DNA from: Streptomyces solicavernae
GTDB taxonomy: Bacteria > Actinomycetota > Actinomycetes > Streptomycetales > Streptomycetaceae
Assembly: GCF_029968095.1 (NCBI RefSeq)
Contig: NZ_JASCIR010000029.1
Coordinates: forward strand, 18,063-82,062
Direction of reading: 5' to 3'
Length of the DNA stretch: 64,000 bases
Made by a program: the position numbers and the translations under genes. Below are positions 1 to 8,534 of this stretch, piece by piece. The notes beneath the pieces are model-generated. The model did no database searches, had not been told where the DNA came from, and worked only from the letters and a program-made list of their open reading frames with translations. Numbering within the stretch: the stretch's first letter is position 1; every line of letters begins with the position of its first letter.

Positions 1-1
1 C

Positions 2-136
2 AGGATCTCCATGCACCGCGTCACCCCGGTCGAGGGCGCAACACCGCGGATCAGCGCCACCATGTCCTACAACTCGGCGCCCGATGGACAGCTCAACGAA
101 TACACCCGGAGCCTGTACTTCGGCCGACGGTGGTAG
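2..136 (+). CDS. C-terminal end of a HalD/ArpA-like 2OG-Fe(II) oxygenase (partial)
   Basis: The frame is open from the left edge and stops at TAG 134-136, giving 44 residues. The end contains HRVTPVEG-TPRISATMSYN and closes with TRSLYFGRR. This resembles the last beta-strands of ArpA/HalD-type non-haem iron, 2-oxoglutarate-dependent oxygenases, where the HR pair carries the distal iron-binding His and the Arg that holds 2-oxoglutarate. The rest of the gene lies outside the window, so its substrate cannot be guessed. The following DNA is decayed, so the gene sits at the edge of a degenerate patch. Confidence 0.55.
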   Translation, partial: RISMHRVTPVEGATPRISATMSYNSAPDGQLNEYTRSLYFGRRW

Positions 137-240
137 CCAGCCCTTAACATGCAGCCCTCATGGTCACAGGCAACGACCGGGTCTGCGTAGGCCCCGTTGC
201 CGGGCGGAGGTGGCAAGGCAGCTCACACCGTGGTGCGATC

Positions 241-275
241 CTGCCCTGCCCTGCCCTGCCCTGCCCTGCCCTGCC
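241..275. repeat. Pentanucleotide tandem repeat, CTGCC x7
   Basis: Seven perfect head-to-tail copies of CTGCC, followed by a degenerate CTGGC. It lies in DNA with no convincing gene and is a slippage-prone microsatellite. Confidence 0.9.
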
Positions 276-305
276 CTGGCGGAGGCGGTAGGTGTGCGGT
301 TCTGG

Positions 306-521
306 TCAGGTGAGGGCGGTGGGTGCGAGGCGGATGGTGTGCGGCTGCTGCTGGGCCCGGATGCGGATCGGCCTGGGCTTGATGACGGCGTCGGGCTGTT
401 CGACGGGGTGGGGGTCTGTGCGCGGCCACAGAGCCGCGCGAGGGCGACCGAGGGTGGCCGTTTGGGCGCTGGGGTCCTCGGACCAGAGCAGAAGGCCGAT
501 GGGGTCGGGCAGGTCGTTCAC
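306..521 (-). CDS. Small hypothetical protein
   Basis: A 71-residue frame starting at GTG 521 with a weak GAGG upstream. It begins NDLPDPIGLLLWSEDP and is rich in Pro and Arg after residue 25. The N-terminus looks like real Streptomyces coding sequence, with sensible amino-acid use and G/C in third positions. I do not recognise the family. It lies back to back with the PucR remnant at 530 and may itself be truncated by the rearrangement that produced that remnant. Confidence 0.3.
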   Translation of the reverse strand: MNDLPDPIGLLLWSEDPSAQTATLGRPRAALWPRTDPHPVEQPDAVIKPRPIRIRAQQQPHTIRLAPTALT

Positions 522-529
522 GTCCGTAC

Positions 530-740
530 CTCGCCCACGACTGCTCGCCCGGCGCGACCGCCGACGAGCTGACCCTCCACCGCAACAGCCTGCGCTACCG
601 CCTGCGGCTGATCGAGCAGTTCACTGGGCCGTGACCTCGACCGCCTGGCCGACCGGATGGAGCTGTGGCTCGCGCTCGCGGCACTGGAGGCGGACCCCGC
701 ACCCAACGACCCGGCTCAGCGAGACACCGAGGAGCAGTGA
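530..740 (+). pseudogene. PucR/CdaR-type regulator, C-terminal HTH remnant with frameshift
   Basis: Reading from 530 gives LAHDCSPGATADELTLHRNS and then LRYRLRLIEQFTG. The protein then continues one base out of frame (after about 627) as RDLDRLADRMELWLALAAL and stops at TGA 738-740. This is the HTH_30 domain that ends PucR/CdaR-family activators (HRNTLRYRL...RLELWLAL). The N-terminal several hundred residues are absent. A single extra base in the GGGCCG tract would explain the frame change. It is a dead fragment. Confidence 0.7.
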
Positions 741-762
741 GATGCCCCGCGGGGCATCTCAC
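737..762. terminator. 26-bp perfect palindrome between convergent pseudogenes
   Basis: A perfect 26-bp inverted repeat, centred on CCCCGCGGGG with arms beginning GTGAGAT. It overlaps the stop codon of the PucR remnant and lies just beyond the 3' end of the minus-strand zinc-ribbon pseudogene. Its position suggests a bidirectional terminator, although there is no U-tract. Confidence 0.5.
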
Positions 763-797
763 TCCTCCTCAGGGCGTCTCCCTGCGAGCCAATACAC

Positions 798-1440
798 CTA
801 GGCCGCGCCCAGGAGACCACCCTCGGTCCAGATGTGCCCGCACCCGGTGCAGTGCGCCACCGGGGTTCGTCCTTCACCGCCGTGGACGTCGATGGCGCCT
901 CCGCATGGGCACGGCCGCTCGATGGTGCGGCGCTGCGAGGCGATGTCGAGGGCGCGCTCCACTCGGTCTGCGGCGCCGGGCCCGACGGTCTCGATGCGGC
1001 GCGCGTGCGCTGGCGTGATGGGCGCGCAGGGGCCGGGCTGGTGCTCGACGCGGGCGAGGAGCCACAGGGCGGTCCGTACGGCGTCGCGGTGGCCGGTGTG
1101 CCGCCATCGCTTCGGGTCCGCCAAGTCGGCTTGGGCCAGGGTGGCTTGGCGCCGCCGGTCCTTGTGCGCCAGGCGTGCGCGCCTCCCGCTCGCTCGTGTA
1201 GGTGGCGCGGCGCGCAGACGGCATGCCCGAAGGGGTGCGCTGCACGTCGCGTGGTGAGCGCGGCCTCGACGGCACGCATTGTGTCAAGGATCGCGAGCGA
1301 CACCGAGGCGGGCGCTCGCCGAGCTGAGCGGGTCACGCTCCAGAGAACGGAGGTGCGCCGCCTTGTGGCGCTCGTACTCAGCCTGTTCGGCGTCGAGTTG
1401 GTCTGGGTCGCTTCGGTCGCTGCCGGGCGGGCTCGTCGAC
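798..1440 (-). pseudogene. Frameshifted zinc-ribbon-like hypothetical protein
   Basis: One protein can be followed on the minus strand through three frames: DPDQLDAEQAEYERHKAAHL near 1400, AILDTMRAVEAALTT near 1270, ATYTSEREAR near 1190, then RLAHKDRRRQATLAQADLAD leading into WRHTGHRDAVRTALWLLARVE and ending near 800. The C-terminus holds a four-cysteine motif, PCPCGG...HCTGCGHIW, like a zinc ribbon. At least three frame changes are needed, so the gene is broken. Proteins with this layout (charged N-terminal helix, C-terminal Cys4) are common in Streptomyces phages and integrative elements, but I do not know a function. Confidence 0.6.
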
Positions 1441-1497
1441 GCGGCCCGAAGTCATGACGCGGCAGAACCCTTGACCTTTAGCGACCCAGACCACATG

Positions 1498-1511
1498 ATA
1501 CGCCGTAGTAT
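1498..1511. promoter_or_regulatory. Possible operator upstream of the catabolic operon
   Basis: ATAC-GCCGTA-GTAT is a short inverted repeat 24 bp before the GTG start at 1535. Its CCGTAG core recurs in the inverted repeat in front of the TetR gene (7294-7307), so both could be sites for that regulator. The match is short. Confidence 0.25.
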
Positions 1512-1534
1512 TGCTGGTCAGAGGGAGTATTGCA

Positions 1535-2431
1535 GTGGTTGGGTTGGCTGGACAGGTAGCGATCGTCACCGGGGCGGGCGGGGGCCTGGGGCGGGCGCAT
1601 GCGCTCGCCCTCGCCGAACGCGGAGTGAAGGTGGTCGTCAACGACGTCGACGGTGACGGTTCGGGGGCCGCGGCAGTGGTGGCCGAGATCGTCGGTTCCG
1701 GCGGCGAGGCGGTTGCCTGCGAGGCCGACATCACCGATGTCGCCGCGGTTCAGGAGATGGTCGACGGCGCCGTGGAGCGCTGGGGCCGGGTCGACATCCT
1801 CATCAACAACGCTGGAATCCTGCGGGACAAGAGTTTCGCCAAGATGGATCTGGCGGACTTCCGCAAGGTGGTCGACGTCCACCTCATGGGTTCGGTGAAC
1901 TGCACCAAGGCGGTCTGGCCGCACATGGTCGCGCAGGGCTACGGCCGGATTCTGATGACCACGTCGGCGTCCGGGATCTACGGCAACTTCGGGCAGGCGA
2001 ACTACGGCGCGGCCAAGTCAGCGCTGGTGGGCCTGACCAACGTGCTCGCCATCGAGGGGGAGCGCAAAGGCATCCGGGTGAACGCCTTGGCGCCTACCGC
2101 CGCAACCCGGATGACGGACGGGCTGATCTCGGACGAGGACGCCGCCAAGCTCGGGCCGGAGACCATCGCTCCGGGTGCGGTCTTCTTGGTATCCGAGCAG
2201 GCGCCGAACGGCGTGGTCCTCGGTGCCGGGGCAGGCGTCTTCGCGGTGTCGCGAATGCTGGAGGCCAGCCCCGTCTTCCTGCCCGAGGCGGAACGCACCG
2301 CGGAGCACATTGCGGCCCGCTGGGACGAGATCTCCGACGTCAGTGACCCGCACACGCTGGGGTCCGCCTTCGACCAGACGAACCTGTACGTGGAGTTGGC
2401 GGAACGCGCGAGCGCGGAAATCCCGGCCTGA
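1535..2431 (+). CDS. SDR-family oxidoreductase, 3-hydroxyacyl-CoA dehydrogenase (HSD17B4-like)
   Basis: About 298 residues. The GTG at 1535 is chosen because GAGGGAG (1521-1527) is ideally spaced; the upstream in-frame TTG at 1511 has no ribosome site. The Rossmann motif TGAGGGLGRAHAL, the NNAGILRDKSFAKM segment and the active site S-x12-YGAAK (SASGIYGNFGQANYGAAKSA) mark a classical SDR. The RDKSF segment and the extension after the catalytic domain resemble the dehydrogenase part of the peroxisomal multifunctional enzyme, so it probably oxidises a 3-hydroxyacyl-CoA. It is the first gene of a co-directional operon with a permease, a CoA ligase, a second SDR and a thiolase, which supports a beta-oxidation step on an unknown acid. 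Confidence 0.8.
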   Translation: MVGLAGQVAIVTGAGGGLGRAHALALAERGVKVVVNDVDGDGSGAAAVVAEIVGSGGEAVACEADITDVAAVQEMVDGAVERWGRVDILINNAGILRDKSFAKMDLADFRKVVDVHLMGSVNCTKAVWPHMVAQGYGRILMTTSASGIYGNFGQANYGAAKSALVGLTNVLAIEGERKGIRVNALAPTAATRMTDGLISDEDAAKLGPETIAPGAVFLVSEQAPNGVVLGAGAGVFAVSRMLEASPVFLPEAERTAEHIAARWDEISDVSDPHTLGSAFDQTNLYVELAERASAEIPA

Positions 2432-2447
2432 TCTCTGGAGTGTCCTG

Positions 2448-3818
2448 ATGCCGATGACCACCGCCGGGCGCATCCACGCCACGGCGACCCGGAAGGCGAT
2501 GCTGCGGCTGGTGCCGATCCTGTGCCTCGCCTACTTCATGTCCTACGTCGACCGTACGAACATCGCGCTGGCGAAGACTCATCTGCAGGCGGATGTCGGG
2601 GTCAGCGTCGCTGCCTTCGGTCTCGGCGCCGGGCTGTTCTTCGTCACGTATGCCTTCCTTGAGGTGCCCAGCAACCTGATCATGTACCGGGTGGGGCCGC
2701 GGCGCTGGATCGCCCGGATCGCGATCACGTGGGGCATGGTCACCGCGCTGATGATGTTCATCAGCAACGAGGTGACCTTCTACATCGGGCGGATCGCGCT
2801 CGGCGCAGCCGAGGCCGGCCTGTATCCGGCGATGATGTTCATGGTGACGCAGTGGTTCGCCCAGAAGGACCGGGCGACAGCGATCGGCTACATCTACCTC
2901 GCAGCCACGTTGGGGATCTTCCTCGGGAGTCCGCTCGGTGGCGGCCTGATGGAGCTCGACTCCCTGGGCGGTCTGCAGGGTTGGCAGTGGATGTTCCTGA
3001 TCGAGGGGCTGGTCACCATGGTCGTGGGGCTCGTCGTTCTCGTGGTTCTGCCCGAGCAGCCCGCGGACGCGAAGTGGCTCACGGCGCAGGAGGCGGCCGC
3101 CCTGACCGAGCGGGCGGGCGCCGGTGCGGACGCGGACGGTGGGCATTCTCTCCGCGGCAACATGGGGAAGGCATTCGGCCGGCCGTTCCTTCTGCTCATC
3201 GGGCTGATCTACTTCTTCAACCAGATCACCATCAACGGCGTCACCTTTAACGTGCCGTCGATCATCGAGTCGCTCGGCATCAGCGGTTCCTTCCTCATCG
3301 GTCTACTCAGCGGTGTGACCGGCATCGGCGGAACCATCGGCGTGCTGCTCATGCCGGCGCTCTTCCGTCGCCGGCCCCGCGAGGCGTTCACCATCGGCGC
3401 CCTGGCCGTGGGCTGCGGAGTGGGGGCAGCGGTCTTCCTCGCGGTCCCCTCGCCCGTGATCCGCATCCTGCTGATAGGCGTGCTTGCGGTGCTGATGATC
3501 GGCACGTTGCCGATCTTCTGGGCGGTGGCCATGGCCCGGATGTCCGGAGTGGTGGCCGCCGCGGGCCTGGCGTTCATCAACACCCTTGGCCTGACCGGCG
3601 GTTTCGTCGGCCCGTATCTGTTCGGAATCGCTGAGTCCGAGTCCAAGGATCCGGCCTCAGGCTTCTACATCGTGATCGTCGTGTCCCTCATCGGTGGCGT
3701 TCTCGCAGTGGCCCTGCACCGGGCGCTGCGCCACGAGGACGACAAGACCGCGGCAGCCGAGAGCGTCGTCGGTCGCCAGGAGCCCGTTGCCGGGCGTGAG
3801 CCGGAGGTCCGGCTGTGA
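2448..3818 (+). CDS. MFS transporter, anion:cation symporter (ACS) type
   Basis: 456 residues from ATG 2448, which has TGGAG 8 bp upstream. Twelve hydrophobic segments are visible. The first carries ILCLAYFMSYVDRTNIALAK, a hallmark of ACS-family organic-anion importers (the D-x-x-N-x-x-x-A-K motif). A long Gly-rich TM4-5 region (GAAEAGLYPAMMFM) follows. It starts 16 bp after the SDR stop and its TGA overlaps the GTG of the ligase gene, so it should import the acid that the ligase activates. The substrate is unknown; ACS members typically carry tartrate, phthalate, hydroxyphenylacetate or sugar acids. Confidence 0.85.
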   Translation: MPMTTAGRIHATATRKAMLRLVPILCLAYFMSYVDRTNIALAKTHLQADVGVSVAAFGLGAGLFFVTYAFLEVPSNLIMYRVGPRRWIARIAITWGMVTALMMFISNEVTFYIGRIALGAAEAGLYPAMMFMVTQWFAQKDRATAIGYIYLAATLGIFLGSPLGGGLMELDSLGGLQGWQWMFLIEGLVTMVVGLVVLVVLPEQPADAKWLTAQEAAALTERAGAGADADGGHSLRGNMGKAFGRPFLLLIGLIYFFNQITINGVTFNVPSIIESLGISGSFLIGLLSGVTGIGGTIGVLLMPALFRRRPREAFTIGALAVGCGVGAAVFLAVPSPVIRILLIGVLAVLMIGTLPIFWAVAMARMSGVVAAAGLAFINTLGLTGGFVGPYLFGIAESESKDPASGFYIVIVVSLIGGVLAVALHRALRHEDDKTAAAESVVGRQEPVAGREPEVRL

Positions 3819-5296
3819 CTTTCCGCCCCGAGGACGGTTTCCCGCTGTCCGAGATTCCGAAGACGTATGCCGCCGACATGGGCGACACCGTCGTAGTACG
3901 CGCCGATGCAGACACCCTGACGTGGGAACAGCTGTATCGACGCAGTAACAGCATGGCGCGGGGGCTGATCGCCGCAGGAGCGGCGCCCGGCCGGATCGTG
4001 ACCCTGCTGCTGCCCAACTCCACCGATCTGATCGTCTCCGTGTTCGCCTGCTACAAGGCCGGGGCCACTCCGCAGGTCCTCTCGCCCCGCACGACTCCGG
4101 CCGAACGCGATGCCATCCTCAAGATCGGGGCGCCGGCCGTCGTGGTCGTCGAACCGGACGGTCCAGTGGATGATCCGGCCGGTGCGGTCACCGTCCTGGA
4201 TCTGAGCGACGGACAGCCCGACGCCGACATGGAGCCACGACTCGCGACGTCATGGAAGGCGCCCACCTCTGGCGGCTCCACGGGGAGGCCCAAGATCATC
4301 ATCTCCGGGCGCCCGGCAGTGACCTCTGGCTTCGACCCGGACGTGTGGGGCATCGAGCCCGGTGACCACTCGCTGATCACCGCACCGCTGCACCATAACG
4401 CGCCGTTCGGGACCGCAATGTCGACGATCTTCCTCGGCGGATCGGTGACCCTGCTGACCAGATTCGACGCCGAACGCACCCTGGCCACCATCGATGAATA
4501 CGAGGTGACCTGGGTGTATCTGGTACCCACCATGATGCGCCGGATCATGGCCCTTCCGGACGAGGTACGGCGCAGGTATTCGCTCCACTCCCTGCGCTCG
4601 GCCTGGCATTGCGCCGAACCCTGCCCCGCATGGCTGAAGCGGAAATGGATCGAATGGCTGGGGCCGGAGCGGCTCTGGGAGCTGTACGCCGGAACCGAAG
4701 CCGAGGCCGGCTGCACCATCCGCGGCGACGAGTGGCTTGCGCATGTCGGTTCGGTGGGTCAGGTCACCTGGGGTGAGATGAAGCTGCTCGATCCCGACGG
4801 CAACGAGATCACCTCCCCGGAGACCTCCGGTGAAGTCTTCATGCGGGTCTCCCCGGGGACCGACGCCACGTACTACTACATCGGCGCCGAGCCGCACACG
4901 CGCGACGGTTGGTCCTCGCTCGGCGACATGGGACGGTTCGACGCCGACGGCTACCTCTATCTGCATGATCGTCGTTCCGACATGATCACCGTGGGTGGTG
5001 TGAACGTGTACCCGGCCGAGGTCGAGGCCGCCCTGATCGAGCACGAGCAGGTGCTGACCGCTGTGCTGATCGGTCTGCCCGACGCCGATACCGGCAACCG
5101 CCTGCACGCGATCGTGCAAACACCGGAATCAGGGGGTGCCACCGAGGCAGAGCTGCGCGGCTTCCTCGCCGACCGGCTCTCCCGGTACAAGCAGCCCGCG
5201 ACCATCGAACTGGTCCATCAGTCCCTGCGCGACGATGCCGGCAAGGTCCGGCGATCGGCACTGCGCGCCGAACGCATCACGAAGGTCTCGCCATGA
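3815..5296 (+). CDS. AMP-forming acyl-CoA synthetase / ligase
   Basis: 493 residues; the GTG start overlaps the permease stop by 4 bp. The P-loop-like TSGGSTGRPKII lies near residues 149-160. The A5-type motif is YAGTEAEAG, and the C-terminal hinge region reads GWSSLGDMGRFD-(9)-DRRSDMITVGGVNVYPAEVE. The conserved catalytic Lys near the C-terminus is plausible in DDAGKVRRSAL. These define an ANL-superfamily acid:CoA ligase. It would activate an imported carboxylic acid for the SDRs and thiolase. It most resembles ligases for bulky substrates (steroid- or terpene-like acids) rather than acetate, but that is a weak inference. Confidence 0.85.
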   Translation: MTFRPEDGFPLSEIPKTYAADMGDTVVVRADADTLTWEQLYRRSNSMARGLIAAGAAPGRIVTLLLPNSTDLIVSVFACYKAGATPQVLSPRTTPAERDAILKIGAPAVVVVEPDGPVDDPAGAVTVLDLSDGQPDADMEPRLATSWKAPTSGGSTGRPKIIISGRPAVTSGFDPDVWGIEPGDHSLITAPLHHNAPFGTAMSTIFLGGSVTLLTRFDAERTLATIDEYEVTWVYLVPTMMRRIMALPDEVRRRYSLHSLRSAWHCAEPCPAWLKRKWIEWLGPERLWELYAGTEAEAGCTIRGDEWLAHVGSVGQVTWGEMKLLDPDGNEITSPETSGEVFMRVSPGTDATYYYIGAEPHTRDGWSSLGDMGRFDADGYLYLHDRRSDMITVGGVNVYPAEVEAALIEHEQVLTAVLIGLPDADTGNRLHAIVQTPESGGATEAELRGFLADRLSRYKQPATIELVHQSLRDDAGKVRRSALRAERITKVSP

Positions 5297-6096
5297 GCAC
5301 ACCCGATCTGTTCAACGTCTCCGGCAAGAAGGTCCTGATCACCGGCGGCGCCCGCGGCATCGGCCGGATGATCGCGGAGGGCCTGTTGCGCGCCGGCGCC
5401 GTCGTCCACATATCCACCCGGAAGCCGGAGGCGGCGGACGAAGCCGCCCACGCGCTGTCCGAATTTGGAGAAGTCCACGCGTACGCCGCCGACATCGCCA
5501 CCGAACAGGGCTGCCGCGACCTGATCGATGCCGTGGCCGCGGACACCGACCACCTCGACGCACTGGTGAACAACGCGGGCGCCACCTGGGGAGCGCCCTT
5601 CGATGAATTCCCCGACGCAGCCTGGGACAAGGTCCTCGGAGTCAACGTCAAGACACCGTTCGTCCTCGCCAAGCTGGCCCGCCCCATGCTGGAAGCCGCG
5701 GCGGCCGGCGGGGCACCGGCGCGGATCATCAACATCGGGTCGATCGACGGACTGGCGGTCCCGAACTACGAGAATTACTCGTACTCGGCAGCCAAGGCCG
5801 CGATCCACCACCTGACCCGGCACATGGCGGCGAACCTGGCGCCGTCGATCCTGGTCAACGCGATCGCGCCCGGGCCGTTCCCGACCAAGATGATGAAGTG
5901 GGCGCTCAAGGAGCGGGGCGACGCGATCGCCGCCGCCAACCCGCTGCGCCGGATCGGGCATCCGGACGACCTCACCGGCGTCGTCACCTTCCTCCTCTCC
6001 CGGGCCGGTTCGTACATCACCGGCACCGTCATCCCGGTCGACGGCGGACTCACCACGACCATGTCCGTCGCCCTCGACCCGACCCAGGAAGCCTGA
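5293..6096 (+). CDS. SDR-family oxidoreductase
   Basis: 267 residues; the ATG overlaps the ligase TGA (ATGA). It shows TGGARGIGRMIA (nucleotide binding), NNAGATWGAPF, a Ser in INIGSIDG, and YSYSAAKAAIH (catalytic Tyr and Lys). The C-terminus is GTVIPVDGGL. It is like RhlG/FabG-type 3-oxoacyl reductases and NADPH-dependent alcohol dehydrogenases. Together with the first SDR it gives the operon two hydroxyl/ketone oxidoreductases, suggesting that the substrate carries a ring or side-chain hydroxyl in addition to the beta-oxidation hydroxyl. Confidence 0.85.
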   Translation: MSTPDLFNVSGKKVLITGGARGIGRMIAEGLLRAGAVVHISTRKPEAADEAAHALSEFGEVHAYAADIATEQGCRDLIDAVAADTDHLDALVNNAGATWGAPFDEFPDAAWDKVLGVNVKTPFVLAKLARPMLEAAAAGGAPARIINIGSIDGLAVPNYENYSYSAAKAAIHHLTRHMAANLAPSILVNAIAPGPFPTKMMKWALKERGDAIAAANPLRRIGHPDDLTGVVTFLLSRAGSYITGTVIPVDGGLTTTMSVALDPTQEA

Positions 6097-6099
6097 ATC

Positions 6100-7290
6100 A
6101 TGCGTGAAGCAGTAGTGGTGTCCACCGCTCGAACCCCGATCGGCCGGGCATACCGCGGGGTGTTCAACGACACCCAGGGACAGACCCTGGCGGCACACGC
6201 CATCGCCGCCGCAGTGGAGCGGGCAGGCGTGGAACCCGGTGAAGTGGAAGACGTAGTTCTCGGCTGCGCGATGCAGGAGGGCTCCACCGGCTACAACGTG
6301 GCTCGGCAGGCCGCGCTGCGCGCGGGACTTCCGGTCACGGTGCCCGGCATGAGCGTCGACCGCCAGTGCGCATCCGGCCTCATGGCCATCGCCACCGCGG
6401 CCAAGGAGATCGTCACGGACGGCCTGCAGATCACGGTCGGCGGCGGAGTCGAGTCCATCAGCCTGGTGCAGAACGACCACCGCAATTCCTTCCGTGCACA
6501 GGATCCGTGGCTCATGGAGCACGGCCATGACGTGTACGTCTCCATGCTGGAGACCGCAGAGAACGTGGCCGAGCGCTACCGCATCTCCCGCGAGGCGCAG
6601 GACGCGTACGCCCTGGAATCACAGCGCCGCACCGTGGCTGCCCAGAAGGCCGGGCTGTTCGCCGACGAGATCGTGCCCTTCTCCGGCACCAAGCTGGTCA
6701 CCGGTGCCGACGGCCAACCAGCCGTCGAGGACTTCCGGCTTGAGCTGGATGAGGGCAACCGCCCATCGACTACGACCGAGGGCCTTGCCTCGCTCCGGGC
6801 CGTGCTGCCGGACCGTCCCGGTCATGCGGCCACGGTCTCGGCCGGCAACGCCTCGCAACTGTCCGACGGCGGCGCCGCGGTCGTACTCATGGAAGCCGGC
6901 GAAGCGACCAGGCGCGGCGTTGCACCCCTCGGCACCTACCGGGGCATCGCGGTCGCCGGATGTGAACCGGACGAGATGGGCGTCGGTCCGGTGTTCGCGA
7001 TTCCGAAACTCCTCAGGCAGCACGGGCTCGGAGTCGACGACATCGACCTGTGGGAACTGAACGAAGCCTTCGCCTCGCAGGCCCTGTACTGCCGCGACCG
7101 GCTGGGCATCGACCCGGAGAAGTACAACGTCAACGGCGGCGCGATCGCCATCGGCCATCCCTACGGAATGAGCGGCGCCCGGATGGTCGGGCACGCGCTC
7201 CGCGAAGGGCGACGCCGGTCAGCCCGGTACGTCGTGATCACGATGTGCATCGGCGGTGGCATGGGCGCGGCCGGACTCTTCGAGCTCTAG
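6100..7290 (+). CDS. Thiolase family protein (acetyl-CoA acetyltransferase type)
   Basis: 396 residues, beginning 3 bp after the SDR stop. The nucleophile Cys is in SVDRQCASGLMAI (about residue 90), the catalytic His in NVNGGAIAIGHPYGMSGARM, and the proton-exchanging Cys in ITMCIGGGMGAAGLFEL. All three are intact. It should cleave a 3-oxoacyl-CoA to acetyl- or propionyl-CoA and a shortened acyl-CoA, the last step of the operon's pathway. No acyl-CoA dehydrogenase or enoyl-CoA hydratase lies nearby, so those steps must be supplied elsewhere or not be needed. Confidence 0.9.
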   Translation: MREAVVVSTARTPIGRAYRGVFNDTQGQTLAAHAIAAAVERAGVEPGEVEDVVLGCAMQEGSTGYNVARQAALRAGLPVTVPGMSVDRQCASGLMAIATAAKEIVTDGLQITVGGGVESISLVQNDHRNSFRAQDPWLMEHGHDVYVSMLETAENVAERYRISREAQDAYALESQRRTVAAQKAGLFADEIVPFSGTKLVTGADGQPAVEDFRLELDEGNRPSTTTEGLASLRAVLPDRPGHAATVSAGNASQLSDGGAAVVLMEAGEATRRGVAPLGTYRGIAVAGCEPDEMGVGPVFAIPKLLRQHGLGVDDIDLWELNEAFASQALYCRDRLGIDPEKYNVNGGAIAIGHPYGMSGARMVGHALREGRRRSARYVVITMCIGGGMGAAGLFEL

Positions 7291-7293
7291 ACC

Positions 7294-7307
7294 CGTAGAG
7301 CACTACG
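7294..7307. promoter_or_regulatory. Inverted repeat CGTAG-AGCA-CTACG upstream of tetR
   Basis: A 5-bp perfect inverted repeat with a 4-bp spacer immediately after the thiolase stop and about 90 bp before the TetR start. It is a candidate autoregulatory TetR site. Confidence 0.3.
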
Positions 7308-7395
7308 CATGGCCGCGCCACCGGCCAGCGCAGAATCGGGCACGGCTATGCTGCGTCGAAGCGCCGGCCACGGCATCGTTCCTGGAGAAAGACGT

Positions 7396-8031
7396 ATGAA
7401 AACTGAACAATTCGGGGTCGATGCAGGAGCGCACGACGCAGCCCGCACCATCATCCTCGACGCCGCCGCGGACGTCTTCCAACGCCAGGGCTTCACACGC
7501 ACCACCGTCGACGACATCGCCGATGCAATCGACGCCACCAAGGGACGGGTCTACTACTACTTCCGGTCCAAGTTCGACATCTTCCTGGCCGTGTACGAAC
7601 ACGGCATGCGGAAAGTCCGCGAAGCCGTTGAACCATTGGCGGAGAGCCCCGGCACCGGCCGCGACCGCCTCAGGGCCATGGCCGTCGCGCACATCGAGAA
7701 CCTGATGGTCTACCCGGGCTACCACAACACGATCCACCAGGGCGTGCACGGCCAGGCCACAACCGCACTCAAGCCCCGGCAACTCGAAAGGCTCGCAGAG
7801 CTCAACCGCACGCGCGAGGACTACGAGTTGATGTTCCGGCACGTGGTGACTGAGGGCATGGCAGACGGAACCCTGCGCGCCGAGGACCCGAAGCTGGCTG
7901 CACGGGTACTGCTGAGCTGCCTCAACGCCACCGACATGTGGTTCCAGCCGCGACCGGGCCAGACCACCGCCGAACTCCACGACCTGGCGGTACGGATTGC
8001 CGACCTCGTGATCGGCGGCCTCGACCAGTAG
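7396..8031 (+). CDS. TetR/AcrR-family transcriptional regulator
   Basis: 211 residues from ATG 7396, preceded by TGGAGAAAG. The N-terminal HTH reads ILDAAADVFQRQGFTRTTVDDIADAIDATKGRVYYYFRSK (residues 18-57), which is textbook TetR. The C-terminal ligand domain is of the type often found beside CoA-ester pathways (FadR/KstR-like), with aromatic residues and DMWFQP near residue 180. It is the last gene of the catabolic block, in the same direction as the operon, and probably represses it until an acyl-CoA intermediate binds. Confidence 0.85.
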   Translation: MKTEQFGVDAGAHDAARTIILDAAADVFQRQGFTRTTVDDIADAIDATKGRVYYYFRSKFDIFLAVYEHGMRKVREAVEPLAESPGTGRDRLRAMAVAHIENLMVYPGYHNTIHQGVHGQATTALKPRQLERLAELNRTREDYELMFRHVVTEGMADGTLRAEDPKLAARVLLSCLNATDMWFQPRPGQTTAELHDLAVRIADLVIGGLDQ

Positions 8032-8534
8032 GAGCCGCCAGAGTGCCATTGCAGCAGGTAGCCGCCCACGCGGGATGACACGACAGGCCACCACTCCCAC
8101 CAGGACCCCGGCCCTATGCCTGACCAGCAGAAAACGCCGCCCTCAGGTTCGGAACGGCAACCGTCGAGTTCCAACGGGCCTGGGTGGAGGAAGAGCAAGC
8201 AGCACGAGACCACCGAGGCTCGCCGGTGCGGTGCGCGCAGAGCGTAGACAGGGCAGGCGTGGCGCATGTGGAACTCGCACGAGAGGCGCTGCTCACCTGA
8301 ACGACGTCTGGAACCGTTTCGATCAACGAAGCCGCAGCGCCCACCCTCTGGGCGGGCGCTGCATCTTTCCCTGATTTGTCCAGCCGGGCGGCGGTGAGAC
8401 GCTCCGTCGATCCGAAGTGGCTGTGTACATGGGGACAGCGCACAGGCGTAGGGCCAAGTGGTGTCAGACGAGTGCCGCCGCCGCCCTTTCAACACCGTAC
8501 GGTGCGTGGCCGGATGTCTGGCCGTACCCCTAAT
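8032..8534. other. Intergenic region between convergent tetR and pntB
   Basis: No gene was recognised. The region contains the strong hairpin at 8334-8362 and a 12-bp palindrome CACCGTACGGTG at 8493-8504 near the 3' end of pntB. Confidence 0.6.
8334..8362. terminator. Hairpin terminator between tetR and pntB
   Basis: GCAGCGCCCACC pairs with GGCGGGCGCTGC (11 of 12) around a 5-nt loop CTCTG. It is followed on the plus strand by ATCTTTCCC. It is placed to end tetR transcription. Confidence 0.6.

Noticed and set aside
241..275. CTGCC repeats as a CRISPR or iteron array
   Set aside because: Units are 5 bp and contiguous, with no spacers and no cas or rep genes.
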